From positions 24,967,829 through 25,031,828 of the forward strand of contig OX387187.1 of the NCBI GenBank assembly GCA_947561395.2: 64,000 nt of DNA. The letters are read 5' to 3'. The position numbers were made by a program, and so were the translations under genes. The stretch is from Buxus sempervirens (lineage: Eukaryota; Streptophyta; Magnoliopsida; Buxales; Buxaceae). Positions 46,301 to 55,582 of the stretch are shown here, one piece after another; position 1 is the first letter of the stretch; each line of letters opens with the position of its first letter. The notes beneath the pieces are model-generated. The model did not search any database. It was not told the DNA's origin and saw nothing but the letters and a program-made list of their open reading frames with translations.

Positions 46301-48675
46301 TACGAGGGTGGTTCCAGGTTGAGTTGTGAAAGGTTTAGGGTGGGTGGTTCAAATGAAAGGGAGAAAGGGTCTTGTGGAGGTGAGTCCATGATGTCATGGA
46401 TGTTAAGGGCGGAGGGGTTGGCGATAGGGGTGGGGTAGAAAAACTCTTGGTCTGTGTGTGGGTGAAAATGCACCAGAGGGAGATCCGTGGGGAAGTCATT
46501 GCCATCTCCTTCAACGACGTTCACTGCCCTGCTTTCCTCTGCCGACGTGTCCTCTAAGTCCGTATCAGGGGACTCATCTGAACTCTCATATGGATCAAGC
46601 AGGGTTGCAGGTTCAGGAGTGGATGGCGGTTCCTCTTCTTCCGTGGCATAAGGGGGGACGAGCCACTCTGACGTGCCGTGGGAAGAGGATTCTGAACTTG
46701 GCTCCGCTGATAGGAGATCGGAGAGGGATTGTAGATCCGGCTTTGAAGTCGCAGACATATATTCAGGTGGCCACCCGGTAGACATCTGCGGGGGTACCTT
46801 TGAACTGCCCACTGACGCGTCCGTGTCCGGTGGCCCATTTCGGAACCAGGGTCCCTCAGAACTGCCGATTCCTTCCCTACGTGGAGGGGATGAGTCACTG
46901 ATCCATCCGCACTGTACCGGGTTCCATGGCCCTGAGACCTCCTCACTGCTCTGAGGTTCATCCTCAATCGTGCAGACATGGGCCTCTGTATTCTCATTAG
47001 CTACCCTTGCTGCCGAGGGGGTTCCTGCTCGAAGCTGCACCCTCACTGTCTGCCCTGGTTGGCCAATAAGTGTAGAAGGGTCGAACTGCCTGGTGCCCTG
47101 ATCGCTGCTCACGTGATTTGCCGTTCTACTAGTGGAGGCTTTTGAGTGATCTGGGAGTGGATTGGTGGTTACGCCAGCTGCTGGAGTCTTGGCCGGTGGT
47201 GCTGGGGGGTCGACCGTGATGTGCTTACTATCAATCAGGTCTTGGATATCGTGCCTCAAATCCCAGCACCGATTGGTGTGGTGCCCTGGAGCACCAGAGT
47301 GGTACTCGCACCGCTCTGCAGCGTTATAGCTTCTGGCGTTGACCAAACGAGGGTTCGGGGGTTTGACTTGCACGTACCCCTTCTTTAGCAAAGTAGGCAG
47401 CAACTCTGCCGGCGCGTACGGGAGTGGAGTGAAAACCCGCTTCATTCTGGCCTCCATCTCTTCCCTTGTTCTTCTTACCCCTTGGTAAGCGGCTTGTCCG
47501 GTTCCTTGGGGTGCAACTGCTTCTGGTCTTTGAGAGAAATGATGGGGTTGTACAGGGTGCACGTAATTCACTGCCTGCTGTTCCTGCCTCCTGGGCTCCT
47601 GCCCTTGGTTTCTGCTGGTCTGTCCTGACACTGGCCTCCTTGGTGCGGCACTCTGCCCACTGCCATCTATCTTTCCGGCCCTTACTGCGTCTTCAATCCG
47701 ATCTGCAGTCAAGATCAGGTCATTGAAGTTCGATGTACTCTGCCCCAGCAGCAGAGTGAAGAAAGGTTGGCCCAATGATGCAATAAACAATGACGTCATC
47801 TCTTGTTCTAGCAACGGCGGCTGTACTAATGCTGCCAATTCCTTCCAGCGTTTGGCATACTCTCTCACCGACTCATGGCTCTTCTTGGTCAACCTTTGTA
47901 GCTCTGCCCTAGTCTGCACAATCTGACTGTTTAGGCGGTACTGCTGGATGAAGACGGCTGCCAGGTCATTCCATGTCTTGATCTTAGCCTTGTCCAGACT
48001 CAGGAACCAAGAGTAAGCGGCCCCGGCTAGTGACTTCTGGAAGAACTGCACCATAATCCGCTCTTCCTTGGCGTACTGGCACATGTCACCAGAATAGGAC
48101 CTCAGATGGTTCAGGGGGCACCCGGTGCCGTCGAACTGGTGCAACTCAGGGCATTTGAACTTAGCCGGGAGTTGGATATCTGAGAAGAAACAGAGGCTCT
48201 CCAGGGTAGCCTCACTTTGCACCGTGCTAGGTTGGAGCTGTTTGAGCTGCTCCTTCAAGGCGGCCATCTCTGTTCTGTTCTCTTCCCTTACTGCTGTCAG
48301 CTTCTCCTCAAACTGTACCTCATGAGTTCTGTACCAGTCCTCATCACCTTGTCCCAGATGGATAGGCAGAAATTGCTCTTGTTGTGCCACATGAAATGGC
48401 GCTGCCTGTGGTGGTGGTGGTGGAGGTGCTAGGGGAGGGGGGTTCACTGGACGCGGTGGTGGCACCGCTTCCGCTTGTGGTGGGAACTGCGGCGGTGGCT
48501 GCTGGGCAACCGGCACCCCGGGTGGGCCCTGCCGTAACTCTCTCAGCTCTGTCATTAGTTCCTGGATGACGGCACCCATGCTGTCCATCTTTTGTTGCAT
48601 CTCATTAACCACTTGCGCATGACTAGACTCTGCAGGATGTTGCCCTGGCGGCGTCTGCTCTCCTTGCTGGTCCAT
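40351..48675 (-). CDS. gag-pol: Gag-pol polyprotein of E (2774 aa, single frame)
   Basis: The start is the ATG at 48675 (MDQQGEQ). The frame is open upstream to 48744 without an ATG, and that stretch is conserved in B. Domains by residue: P/Q-rich 60-115; Gag core about 170-310; CysHis C456-H459-H465-C470; acidic linker to about 930; aspartic protease about 950-1080, with E980-N-G-S where B has D-N-G-S; G-patch-like GDGLGKYKQG about 1150; unassigned linker to about 1740; RT with YVDD 1902-1905; RNase H about 2040-2150; second (archaeal-type) RNase H with D2204, E2244, D2266, D2316; integrase zinc region about 2425-2468 and catalytic D2495, D2556, E2592 (35 residues between the last two); GPF module near 2740. 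PR-RT-RH-INT order marks Ty3/gypsy, and the second RNase H marks Tat. Proteolysis of the polyprotein and reverse transcription would occur in cytoplasmic particles, integration in the nucleus. No intron or frameshift separates PR from RT, unlike described Ogre elements. Confidence 0.95.
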   Translation of the reverse strand: MDQQGEQTPPGQHPAESSHAQVVNEMQQKMDSMGAVIQELMTELRELRQGPPGVPVAQQPPPQFPPQAEAVPPPRPVNPPPLAPPPPPPQAAPFHVAQQEQFLPIHLGQGDEDWYRTHEVQFEEKLTAVREENRTEMAALKEQLKQLQPSTVQSEATLESLCFFSDIQLPAKFKCPELHQFDGTGCPLNHLRSYSGDMCQYAKEERIMVQFFQKSLAGAAYSWFLSLDKAKIKTWNDLAAVFIQQYRLNSQIVQTRAELQRLTKKSHESVREYAKRWKELAALVQPPLLEQEMTSLFIASLGQPFFTLLLGQSTSNFNDLILTADRIEDAVRAGKIDGSGQSAAPRRPVSGQTSRNQGQEPRRQEQQAVNYVHPVQPHHFSQRPEAVAPQGTGQAAYQGVRRTREEMEARMKRVFTPLPYAPAELLPTLLKKGYVQVKPPNPRLVNARSYNAAERCEYHSGAPGHHTNRCWDLRHDIQDLIDSKHITVDPPAPPAKTPAAGVTTNPLPDHSKASTSRTANHVSSDQGTRQFDPSTLIGQPGQTVRVQLRAGTPSAARVANENTEAHVCTIEDEPQSSEEVSGPWNPVQCGWISDSSPPRREGIGSSEGPWFRNGPPDTDASVGSSKVPPQMSTGWPPEYMSATSKPDLQSLSDLLSAEPSSESSSHGTSEWLVPPYATEEEEPPSTPEPATLLDPYESSDESPDTDLEDTSAEESRAVNVVEGDGNDFPTDLPLVHFHPHTDQEFFYPTPIANPSALNIHDIMDSPPQDPFSLSFEPPTLNLSQLNLEPPSYNRVSPPYPTTSFRLQATSATTIEAEIDRITRSGRYVNTDPPPAPEGEEAEAEAKRKEKGKDVVTELPPTLKRKGRTTEEEVTDLHHSVFTPEYDLLQQLNKVPVQISIMRLLIDSEKHRTILMKVLGDAHVPASIDPEQLGAVVSVIMTPQAISFSAADLPPEGCDHAEPLYITVKCVDLIVKRAMIENGSALNICPMRTFHSLQLSPTMIKPSGHNVRGFDNARRDSLGEVTLVIMIADRPFTMEFELMDINASFNLLIGRPWLHQAGAVSSTLHRMVRFVSGNELITVHAEDHREFERVGVPYVDYELPTTLNFQAVEMVQVNRIPEAERGRRLSKKRRKYMFSAADCADWGLRAGDGLGKYKQGIKAAIRPHEQTTGFGLGFRPQPEDYSRLQGNRAERKRARTEGRDPHWPICTHGNLYHRFSNMEHEAAQAIGNIVPQGWGDEFLDTPAAEEDYLQGLAQMLWEEPPSMEVIGDIVEVDPLVPEGSPDGLPALVALDSVDEVTMAFAPPDEQFIPGGIPVNSATAIEAPPLAPIEESKEERPVMYVCMMEGRDSSGVPTRRPRSPPPRPYIPHPGTRDGLNRMFRSMPQVLGPVPEEVYHAAYGKWAPPAYSSTVPGIPTGIPIMFAPPRVDPANEVTIAYAPPRDEIPWAIPISGARIGISSESGPQSEGSQNKPVGCAAHDPICLSSDDSANMVLAEEPEAAIIIDGENRAPLENWSATPFAISKAAIPKGVPTTSELSVVANAHIFNKYLSSSYYLHLFEKENNKNEQLEHRDLSINPDAHPESLGHGIGNKIAISEQEKQKERPVQMAIINEMHEPVSKPENEQELDKSDWGTCPSQREDSDIVPCEPFKHEDDDESWETPLEIQLALERHEKGLQANIEETESIDIGEIAQPRILQIGKKLSPLLRKQMFDFLKSYSDVFAWSYEDMPGLDTDLVVHRLPTKSEAVPVKQKLRRTKPEWALKIKEEVTKQLDAGFLQVTHYPEWLANIVPVPKKDGKVRMCVDYRDLNRASPKDDFPLPHIDVLVDNTATHSMFSFMDGFSGYNQIRMAPEDMEKTSFITHWGTYCYRVMPFGLKNAGATYQRAMTLLFHDMIHKEMEVYVDDMIAKSKEEEDHLVNLGKMFDRLREHKLRLNPNKCVFGVTSGKLLGFIVGKRGIEVDPVKAKAILEMPPPSTEKEVRGFLGRLQYISRFIAQMTPVCEPIFKLLKKNNPVVWNDDCQVAFDKIKAYLMSPPTLVPLVPGRPLIMYLTVSETAVGCVLGQHDEKGQKEQAIYYLSKKFTDIEVRYTVLEKTCCALVWAAQKLRHYLLSHTVLLISNLDPLKYIFEKPISTGRVARWQVLLSEYDIVYTTRKAIKGQAVADHSAEHPLPDYQPLLTHFPDEDVMCTESAEDTEETKWQMFFDGAVNVNGKGIGAVLISPNGVHHPIAAKLLFDCTSNMAEYEACVLGLRAAIEMHIQELKVFGDSSLIIYQVMGDWKTRDVKLVPYQELVKELEEEFESVTFDYMPRDGNRFADALATLASMATITDNAWVQPLEIEIRRYPVYCFSIEKSTPEEETWYADIERYTRNRILPEGASAAEKRTIQRLAGQYFYSGGRLYKKSYNDSLLLCVSEAEAQNLIEEVHGGLCGAHMNGHMLARKILRMGYYWMTMEADCYAHVRKCQLCQIYADNIHAPPNALYSMTSPWPFAIWGIDMIGQVHPMASNGHRFILVAIDYFTKWVEAMSFVNVKKSHVLKFIRNNIVCRYGVPEAIITDNAKNLNNKDMEKMCEDLKIRHLNFTAYRPKMNGAVEAANKNLKKILEKMVVTYRDWHEKLPYALHAYRTSIRTSTGATPFSLVYGMEAVLPVEAQIPSLRILKESEISDVEWEESRFDQLQLLDEKRIKALCHGQLYQQRVARAYNKKVKPRQFKVGDLVLKRIFPHQEDNRGKFKPNYEGPFVVHKVLSRGALILQEMDGTIFPEPINADAVKLYYA

Positions 48676-48727
48676 TTCGAGCCTTCTCCTCGATCTTAAC
48701 AGGTACGGGCTTCTGAAAGCAATTTTT

Positions 48728-48740
48728 GGTACCTGATGGG
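48728..48740 (-). promoter_or_regulatory. Acceptor-like site before gag of E
   Basis: Element-sense TGTCCCATCAG|GTACC has its AG at 48733-48734. It is identical in position to B 17124-17125. An in-frame TAA lies about 30 bases upstream, and there is no ATG between it and M1. Inferred. Confidence 0.4.
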
Positions 48741-48839
48741 ACAATTCGCAGGCATTAGTGCAATTTTACACAAATTGGTTATGCAATTAGTGGAATCTGT
48801 TTCTTCGATTTATGCTGTTTTTGTGTGTTTGATTGGATT

Positions 48840-49165
48840 TGGACTAACTAATCTATTTTAACTACCCTAAGGCAACAAGGGAAGAGAACCTTGATGAATT
48901 TTGAAGACTGATCTATTTTAGTTACCTGGAAGTAACCGGGAGAGAGAACCCTAATAAATTTGAAGACTGATCTATTTTAGCTACCCGTAGGTAATAAGGG
49001 AAGAGAACCTTGGAAACCGAGTCTATTTTAGTCACCCGCAGGCAACTGGGAGAGAGAACCCTAGTCTTCTGAAAGCTGGTCTATTTTAGTCGCTCGGAAG
49101 CGACTGGGAGAGAGAACCCGGTTGAACTAAATCTATTTTAGCTGTTGGGCAAGGAAAGAGAACCT
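48840..49165 (-). repeat. Hairpin repeat array in E spacer (about 6 copies)
   Basis: Units of about 55 bp have the constant GATCTATTTTAG and AGAGAACC. The hairpins between them vary: AGTCGCT/AGCGACT around CGGA, GTTAC/GTAAC, TACC/GGTA. It is the same family as the 13-copy array of B. Confidence 0.85.
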
Positions 49166-49317
49166 TCAATTTAAGGGGCTTTGTTTGAACTCAGAATCAC
49201 AGGGTTTGACCAAATGCAGGGTCTTTGCAGGGGGTGAGCTAGAAAGCAGCACCCAGGCGTACCTCGGCCAATCTCCAGTTCATTCACTGGCGGCGTCGGC
49301 GCCAAACTTCGGCTAGT

Positions 49318-49890
49318 AGTTCCCGGGCGTGCCTTAGCTAGTCGTTGGTTTAATCACTATTGACTTCAGCGCCTCGCAAAGGGGAAGGCTATACCAGGAC
49401 GCTCCTCCACCAATATCCGACTCATCCGTCGGCGGCTTCGGTGCCCTAAGGATTCGGCTAGTAGTACCCGGACGCTCCGCAGCCAATATCCGATTCAATC
49501 ACCGGCGGCTTTGGTGTCACTAAAAGGGGTAGGCTATGCCAGGACGCTCCTCCACCAATATCCGACTCATCCGTCGGCGGCTTCGGTGCCCTAAGGATTC
49601 GGCTAGTAGTACCCGGACGCTCCGCAGCCAATATCCGATTCAATCACCGGCGGCTTTGGTGTCACTAAAAGGGGTAGGCTATGCCAGGACGCTCCTCCAC
49701 CAATATCCGACTCATCCGTCGGCGGCTTCGGTGCCCTACAGGATTCGGCTAGTAGTACCCGGACGCTCCGCAGCCAATATCCGATTCAATCACCGGCGGC
49801 TTTGGTGTCACTAAAAGGGGTAGGCTATGCCAGGACGCTCCTCCACCAATATCCGACTCATCCGTCGGCGGCTTCGGTGCCCTACAGGTT
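49318..49890 (-). repeat. About 145-bp tandem repeats in E spacer
   Basis: Four copies are anchored by AGGCTAT at about 49387, 49531, 49676 and 49822 (periods 145-146). The last three are nearly identical, so the expansion is recent. The homologous array in B (15715-16210) is more diverged. Confidence 0.9.
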
Positions 49891-50228
49891 TGACCGTATG
49901 ATCTTGAAAAGATGCAGACGGGTGTGATCTGAGCTCAAAGTCTCGGGTGTTTTTAAACACTTGCCGGGTTTGGCGATCTCAATGAGAGAGATGCAATCAA
50001 AGGAAATTAGGTGGTCGCAGCGACCAAGCACATTGCAATTATCTGGAGAGAGGTGGTCTGTCGGAGACCGATTTGCCCTATTGGAGGGAATTAATTATTT
50101 TATCTCTTGTTCTTATTAAGTTTGCACAATATGTAGCAAAGTAGAAATAAATTCATGCTTTAATCAAAAGGCGCCGTCACGGCACAAAGTATATCATCAT
50201 TCATGGCAAAATACAACAAAGCCAAAGT
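49891..50228 (-). other. E spacer between ORF1 and the arrays
   Basis: Noncoding and colinear with B 15371-15714. Nothing else was seen. Confidence 0.5.
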
Positions 50229-51662
50229 CTAGCTAGGTTGGTCATCATCATAGTGGGAGGACACGTCCTGCCTCCTCAAGGCTCGCAGAAGCTTGTTCCG
50301 CAGACGTCGGTCCTCCTCAGCGCGCTTGCGCACTAATTCCATTTCATGTTGCAAGGCCGTATTGGCCTGCCTACTCTCCCGTTCCGAATCCACATAAGCT
50401 GAATGGATACGGGAGTGAGTCTCTTGCAGTTCGGCCACCCTGTCCCTATATGTGTTAGGGGGCGGAACTGGAATGTCGCTTGAAGCGATAGGCTGGAGAG
50501 GTGGGGGTCCGTCGTGGCCGAACTCCCGAGCTATCCACTGCTCGTAGTCTCGAAAGTGCGATTCGATGAAGACATCTTCTCGATATATGCAAACTGTCTT
50601 CCATTCCATCAGCAGTTGTGTCCTTAACCCCTTGGTGAGTGGACCAATCAAACTGCTCATGTCATCCTTGACCGGGATTCCCTGCGGTTTCCCAAACTGT
50701 CTCAGAACCCGAATCGGATAGTACGGCACGGCATGGGTGAGGCCGATCAGGGCAAGTCCCTCTCTTTTCTTGAAAGCTATGATGGGGATGTAGGGGATAT
50801 TGTAGGTACCCCACCATCTAATGTCCGTTTCTCCCTTCAGGTGGAGAAAGTGGTTAAACCAATCCTCACGAGCGGGTAGGCCTGGTTCAATCTCTCTTTG
50901 AGCCAACCAATGGATGTTATCGCCGGTTGCCTTGTAATATGCACTGACAGGTGATGACACCATCAGGTGGTCTTGCAGCCAAATGTGAAGAAGGGGAGCG
51001 CACCCTTGAAACCTCCGAGTTCCGTTTTTGGACAAAGTTAGGGAATGGAACAGTTGAGCTAGGATCAGTGGCATGATTCGGTACCCTGCCCTGAGTTGAT
51101 CCACAACTTCCATGAGGGCCAAATTAATGGTGTCTCCCCCAGTTGGAAAGAAGATTTGTGACAGAACCACAAGGGTGAAGGTGTCAAACCAAGCCTGGGG
51201 TCTTTCCTGCTTTTTGTTTCTCATTTTCTCATCTAGGAATGTTTTAGAAACCCGAGTAAATGATTTGTCACCTCCTAAGGTCTGAAATTCTCCCCTTGAG
51301 AGGCCAAAGAAAACACAAGCTTCATTCTTGTAACTTTCTTTGAGACTTGGCCTAGCGGGTTCTCCTAAGTCACGAAATCGGAGGAACAGGTCAAGTTCCT
51401 CAATTGTGGGAGTCAACTCATTGACCCCGAATCGAAACACTGAAAGCTGGGGATCCCAGAAAAGCAGGGCTGCTTGGATCATATCCCAGTTAATCGGCAC
51501 ATTTAACAAGGACAAAGTCTGTCCCATGTGGTATTTGTGCTCCCATTCAATCTGCTCACTCCCTTGGAGCTGCCTTGTCCAAGAACGGATCCAGGGGGTA
51601 TCCCAGGCACACTTCTCTATCCTAGGGAAACGGGTTCTCTCAGATGAGGATGAAGATGCCAT
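50229..51662 (-). CDS. ORF1 protein of E (Ogre-type, DUF7745-like)
   Basis: The protein is 477 aa from the ATG at 51662 (MASSSSSERT). An open stretch upstream lacks an ATG. Residues about 20-330 form a globular region with WIRSWTRQLQGSEQIEWEHK, NWDMIQAALLFWDPQLSVFR, ELTPTIEELDLFLRFRDL, GLTHAVPYYPIRVLRQFGKP and FIESHFRDYEQWIARE. Residues about 395-470 are a highly charged coiled coil (YRDRVAELQETHSRIH, then many E/R). An extra ORF upstream of gag is the hallmark of Ogre-branch Tat elements. The sequence resembles the plant family named DUF7745; no biochemical role is established. B has a broken copy, and C has a diverged antisense copy (57267-58151). Confidence 0.88.
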   Translation of the reverse strand: MASSSSSERTRFPRIEKCAWDTPWIRSWTRQLQGSEQIEWEHKYHMGQTLSLLNVPINWDMIQAALLFWDPQLSVFRFGVNELTPTIEELDLFLRFRDLGEPARPSLKESYKNEACVFFGLSRGEFQTLGGDKSFTRVSKTFLDEKMRNKKQERPQAWFDTFTLVVLSQIFFPTGGDTINLALMEVVDQLRAGYRIMPLILAQLFHSLTLSKNGTRRFQGCAPLLHIWLQDHLMVSSPVSAYYKATGDNIHWLAQREIEPGLPAREDWFNHFLHLKGETDIRWWGTYNIPYIPIIAFKKREGLALIGLTHAVPYYPIRVLRQFGKPQGIPVKDDMSSLIGPLTKGLRTQLLMEWKTVCIYREDVFIESHFRDYEQWIAREFGHDGPPPLQPIASSDIPVPPPNTYRDRVAELQETHSRIHSAYVDSERESRQANTALQHEMELVRKRAEEDRRLRNKLLRALRRQDVSSHYDDDQPS

Positions 51663-53194
51663 GCCAACTATCCGATCAAAATTCCAAGTCAAATTAAGGT
51701 TCCACACCAAGACTCTAAGTTAGTCCTAAGACATGCATAATTTTAAGCAAAAGAGATAACCACTAGCAGTTCTATCATGCTTCACCAAAATGAGAAAAAA
51801 CAAAACAGTGCGGAATTTAACTCAGGCACACATGGTGTGTGGTCCTAGGGGTTGGCGCCAGTTAAGGCGCGACTCCTAGACATACTTGTGTAGAGGAGCA
51901 CATTCAAGTCCCGATCAGTCTTTCTGTCTTTCATCTGTTCTTACAGCTGCTTTCAGTGTCAGACCATAGCAAAAATTACAACTTGCCTTCGAGGGCGAAG
52001 GTTTACAAGATATTTACAAAAACTGCAAAGAATTCATCCTTAAGGCTGTTGGGAGCCAAAAGGGAGGATACAAATTGTTTTCAAAGTGGGTAGGCTAAAA
52101 ATCCTAAATCTAGGGTTTAGTGCCCATGTTCTGATCTGGCATGCTTTCATCTGTTTGTCTGATCTGGCCGGCTTTCGTCTGCTCTAAAAGACCAATCTGG
52201 ACTTAAAGTGCTCCCAGCGGACTCTAATGGGTCAAGACCCATAGCATACAGGACTCCATGCATGGATCTGGGGTGGTTCCCCTGATCAAGAATTAGGTGA
52301 GCTTCCTAAGCTAGGGCCGAGGTAGCCCAGCATCTAGGGTTTACTCAATTTGATGCAAAGAACGGGGGTTGCTGCCCCAAATGGACTCTGGATTTTATTT
52401 CAATTTTAATCATCATTCACATCCTACTCACCCTCTCATGCTCAACGTAAAGTTCATTCAGAAACGTTAGGTGGGGAAGGATACCCAGCCCGAGACATAA
52501 GCCTACAAGGGTCTGGACCAGTACTGGATCCTCGCGTGCCACGGCAAGAAACCGGTAGTGCTAATGGACTCCAGAAACTGGGGGGATGGGTTTACCCTGC
52601 TTTCCCCGGCAAGCCACGGGAGCGTAGGTGCTAATACCATCCCAAAGATCAGTTCATAGTAAGAAGAAGGGTAGGCTGCTAGAGAGGTCTAAGTTTTGGT
52701 AAAGAAGTAGCAGTATCCGATTCGCTCATCTATCAAAAGGTCGGATCATTCACGCATCCTCCCTCGTGCGTGTCACCCCACACAGTTTTATCACACAAAA
52801 TGCGGGAAATTAAAATTTACATCTGTGCCATCATCCATCCACGGTGTGGTGGTGTGCCCGTGTGTGCAGTTGGGCTGCGTGATGTGCCTATACGGGCGAG
52901 TTTGGTTTGGATTTAGGTGATAAAGGAATCCCTACTGCCTCGTATAGTAAGGTGCAGAATTGGCACGTTTTACGATGTCTTGGGAGAATCCCCAGGTAAG
53001 TGGAGGGTCACAGGGGACCTCTTAAATTCCACTTGCCTTAGGCAATTATCGCGTCCTTGTGGCAGGACTCCCCAGAACACGTAGTTACGTGTATTCTGTT
53101 CCTTGCTAAGCGGGGTAGCAAAAGTTCCTAGAATATCGCCTAAGTCCCTCTTGAGCCGACTCGGTCCAAAGTAGGGTCCTACTGGGCTGAGTGG
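51663..53194 (-). other. Leader of E
   Basis: Noncoding and colinear with the leader of B (12417-13938). It includes a CCTGGG-type hairpin (near 52979-52997) and CAGATGAAAGC-like words (near 52140-52190). Both are places to look for packaging signals. Confidence 0.6.
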
Positions 53195-53212
53195 TCCCCA
53201 GTGGAGTCGCCA
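53195..53212 (-). other. Primer binding site of E
   Basis: Element-sense TGGCGACTCCACTGGGGA lies three bases (GCC) after the 5' LTR end. It has the same layout as B. Confidence 0.88.
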
Positions 53213-55289
53213 GGCTGTGCGCGCGTGGGAAACGCGGCAGGGGGTAAAATGGGAGTCGCCACCCGCCTGATGGGGTGCAGGCGGACACCTGGGTGCCTAA
53301 TCTTGTCTGTTTAAGGCTTTTGGTCTGCGGCTTGAGATTCTAAGTCGGTTCTCGGTTGTGGTCTGGGGAAGTCCGTAGACACCCCAGTCCACCCCGTCGG
53401 ATGACGGGTCCCGTGGGTTCCCTGCTTTGAGTCAGCTTTTCTTTGGTTTCTCACCCGATTCCTAATCCAGCATGCATTTTTGTTGGGTCTTGGTGGGACC
53501 ACCTGAGTGGTGTGGGTCCCTTTAGTTGATTTTATCTTTGCTTATCTTTGGCTTTCTGAGTCTGATTGGGTGGGCCCCGTTGGAAGGCCCGGCCGATGTC
53601 CTGGATGGGCTTGAGTTGGCCCGTGTGCCCTTAGTGGGCCTCTGTCTAACCCTAGGAGGCCCTGTGGGCTTTGGTTAGCGAATTGATTTGGCTTTAGTTT
53701 TAGATTTGAATTATTAGGTTGTTTTCATGCAAAGGTGGGCCGGACGGATCTGTGGGCCCCTTTGGTGGGCCCACATTGTGGCCAAGGGTATTTTAGACTT
53801 ATCTTGTTTATACTTGAGCCAAAGTGGGCCGGTCATTGGGCCTAGGGCCCATGATCCCGGCTTTGGGCTTTGAAAGCCCAGTTCCTTGGAAATTAGGGCT
53901 TGCACCCTAACTTGGTTCACCTGGTGGGCTTTAGCGGGCCCGACAGGCCCTGGCCCATGGTCTCGGCCAAACCAGGCATTTCATGCATTCCATACATTCA
54001 CATCAAGGTATGGGTGGGCCGCATTGGGTTTGGCCCGCCCGGTTCAATCGGTTCATTTCATTTAGGTTGTTTAATTAACATGCATTTGGTTCATTGGGCT
54101 TGGTGGGCCCCGTTGGAAGGCCCACTAATGTGCCAAGTTGGACCGGTTGGTGCAAGTCCCGTCTTGGGTTTCCGGGTGGCCCGGAAACCCTGCTGGTTCA
54201 AAGATTTTTGGTGCAGATCATCCCCAAATTCGGCTAGGGATCAATAATGTACAAAATCGGGCTTCTGTGTGTATCCGGCCAGTGTGTCCGGAGACGCAGG
54301 GGCCATAGGTGATCCGGACAGTGTATCCGGATGTACAGAGGTCATAGGCGATCCGGCCTGAGTATCCGGATCACCCTGGAATTGGCCTTTTTGGGTTCTG
54401 GCCTTTCGGGATTGATCCCAGGGGGTTTCTAAGGTCTTCTACTAGTCACGTGGGCCCCTGAGAGGGCCCACATTGGTTAAGGTTTGATGGAGAAGCCTCA
54501 TGTGGCTTCTCCATGGGACTTTCCAGCAAGGCTATGGGGGGGCTTGGGGGATCTGCTGGGAACAGCGGGTGCAAGGTGGGGAGGCAAGCTGCCAAGAGCG
54601 GCCAGGTGCCCTCATGATGGTACGGCCGCAACCAAGGGGGGCGGGGGAACATGTTTGCATGCACACATGCCAAAAATAGCAAGAAATTAACGTAAAATCG
54701 ATGCACCTAATCAGTGACATGCATGATTAAAATAAAACAGTAGCTACGCATGGAGTATGTATGGCAAGTTGCACGAAACAGCGAGAGGGATAAGACACCC
54801 GTGTGGTCCTAACTATGAGGAAAGGCATGCTTTAAGGGAGGGGGGGCTCTAGCATGCATGGACAAATAACTAAACCACGTATATATAACAAGACAAGGAC
54901 CTAAGCTATCATGCACCACATGTGATTCTCAGCAAAGCCCTACCAGCTATAATCATGCATTTTCGCTTAAAGAAGAAAGGGAAGAAGGGGGTTGCATATG
55001 GGGGTACAAAGGATCATATATGGAGGAGGAACATGCTCCTCCCAAAACTCAATACGACCATGTGGACAGCAACCACTGGAGATAAGAAAATGGATTAAAG
55101 TGAATCCCCATGCTTCCTTAACAGTCCTACGTAGACTTCTTACCAGTGGTGACTTCATGCCATGGAAAGAATGCCACATGCATGCTCATGTCACCTTAGA
55201 GGAGAACTCATGCAAAGGATGAGACCGATCTTGGAAATCATTTTAGAAAATTCTTATTTTAACATATGTGGAACACAACGTTATTAGGA

Positions 55290-55300
55290 ACCTCACCTGA
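55290..55300 (-). promoter_or_regulatory. Splice-donor-like site in E 5' LTR
   Basis: Element-sense TCAG|GTGAGG, about 275 bp after the TATA box, homologous to B 7971-7979. Inferred. Confidence 0.4.
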
Positions 55301-55572
55301 TGGTCCTTGATCTTCTAGGCAATGTGGAGGCTCCTCCTTTGGCTTGAACAGCAATTGGAACTCCTCCTTTGGCCACCACAGCACTTCAGCTCCTCTTGTT
55401 TCAGCGAGAATGGAGAAGACAGGAAGGAGATGAGGATGGCTTGGGGTGGTAAGGGGAGGTGATGGAAGGCTAGAGGGGTGGGAAGAGGTGGTATTCGCAA
55501 GGGAGCAGGTGGGGGAGAAGAGCTGGAGAACAAGAAAAATAATGCCAACCCCGGAAATGAGCTGCTGGTTTG

Positions 55573-55582
55573 CTATTTATAG
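55573..55582 (-). promoter_or_regulatory. TATA box of E 5' LTR
   Basis: Element-sense CTATAAATAG lies directly downstream of the palindrome cluster, as in B and C. It is the likely promoter of E. Confidence 0.65.

Noticed and set aside
42012..46997. Many plus-strand ORFs of 60-150 aa
   Set aside because: They lie antisense to the 2774-aa gag-pol of E and mirror the shadows seen over B gag-pol; no independent homology.
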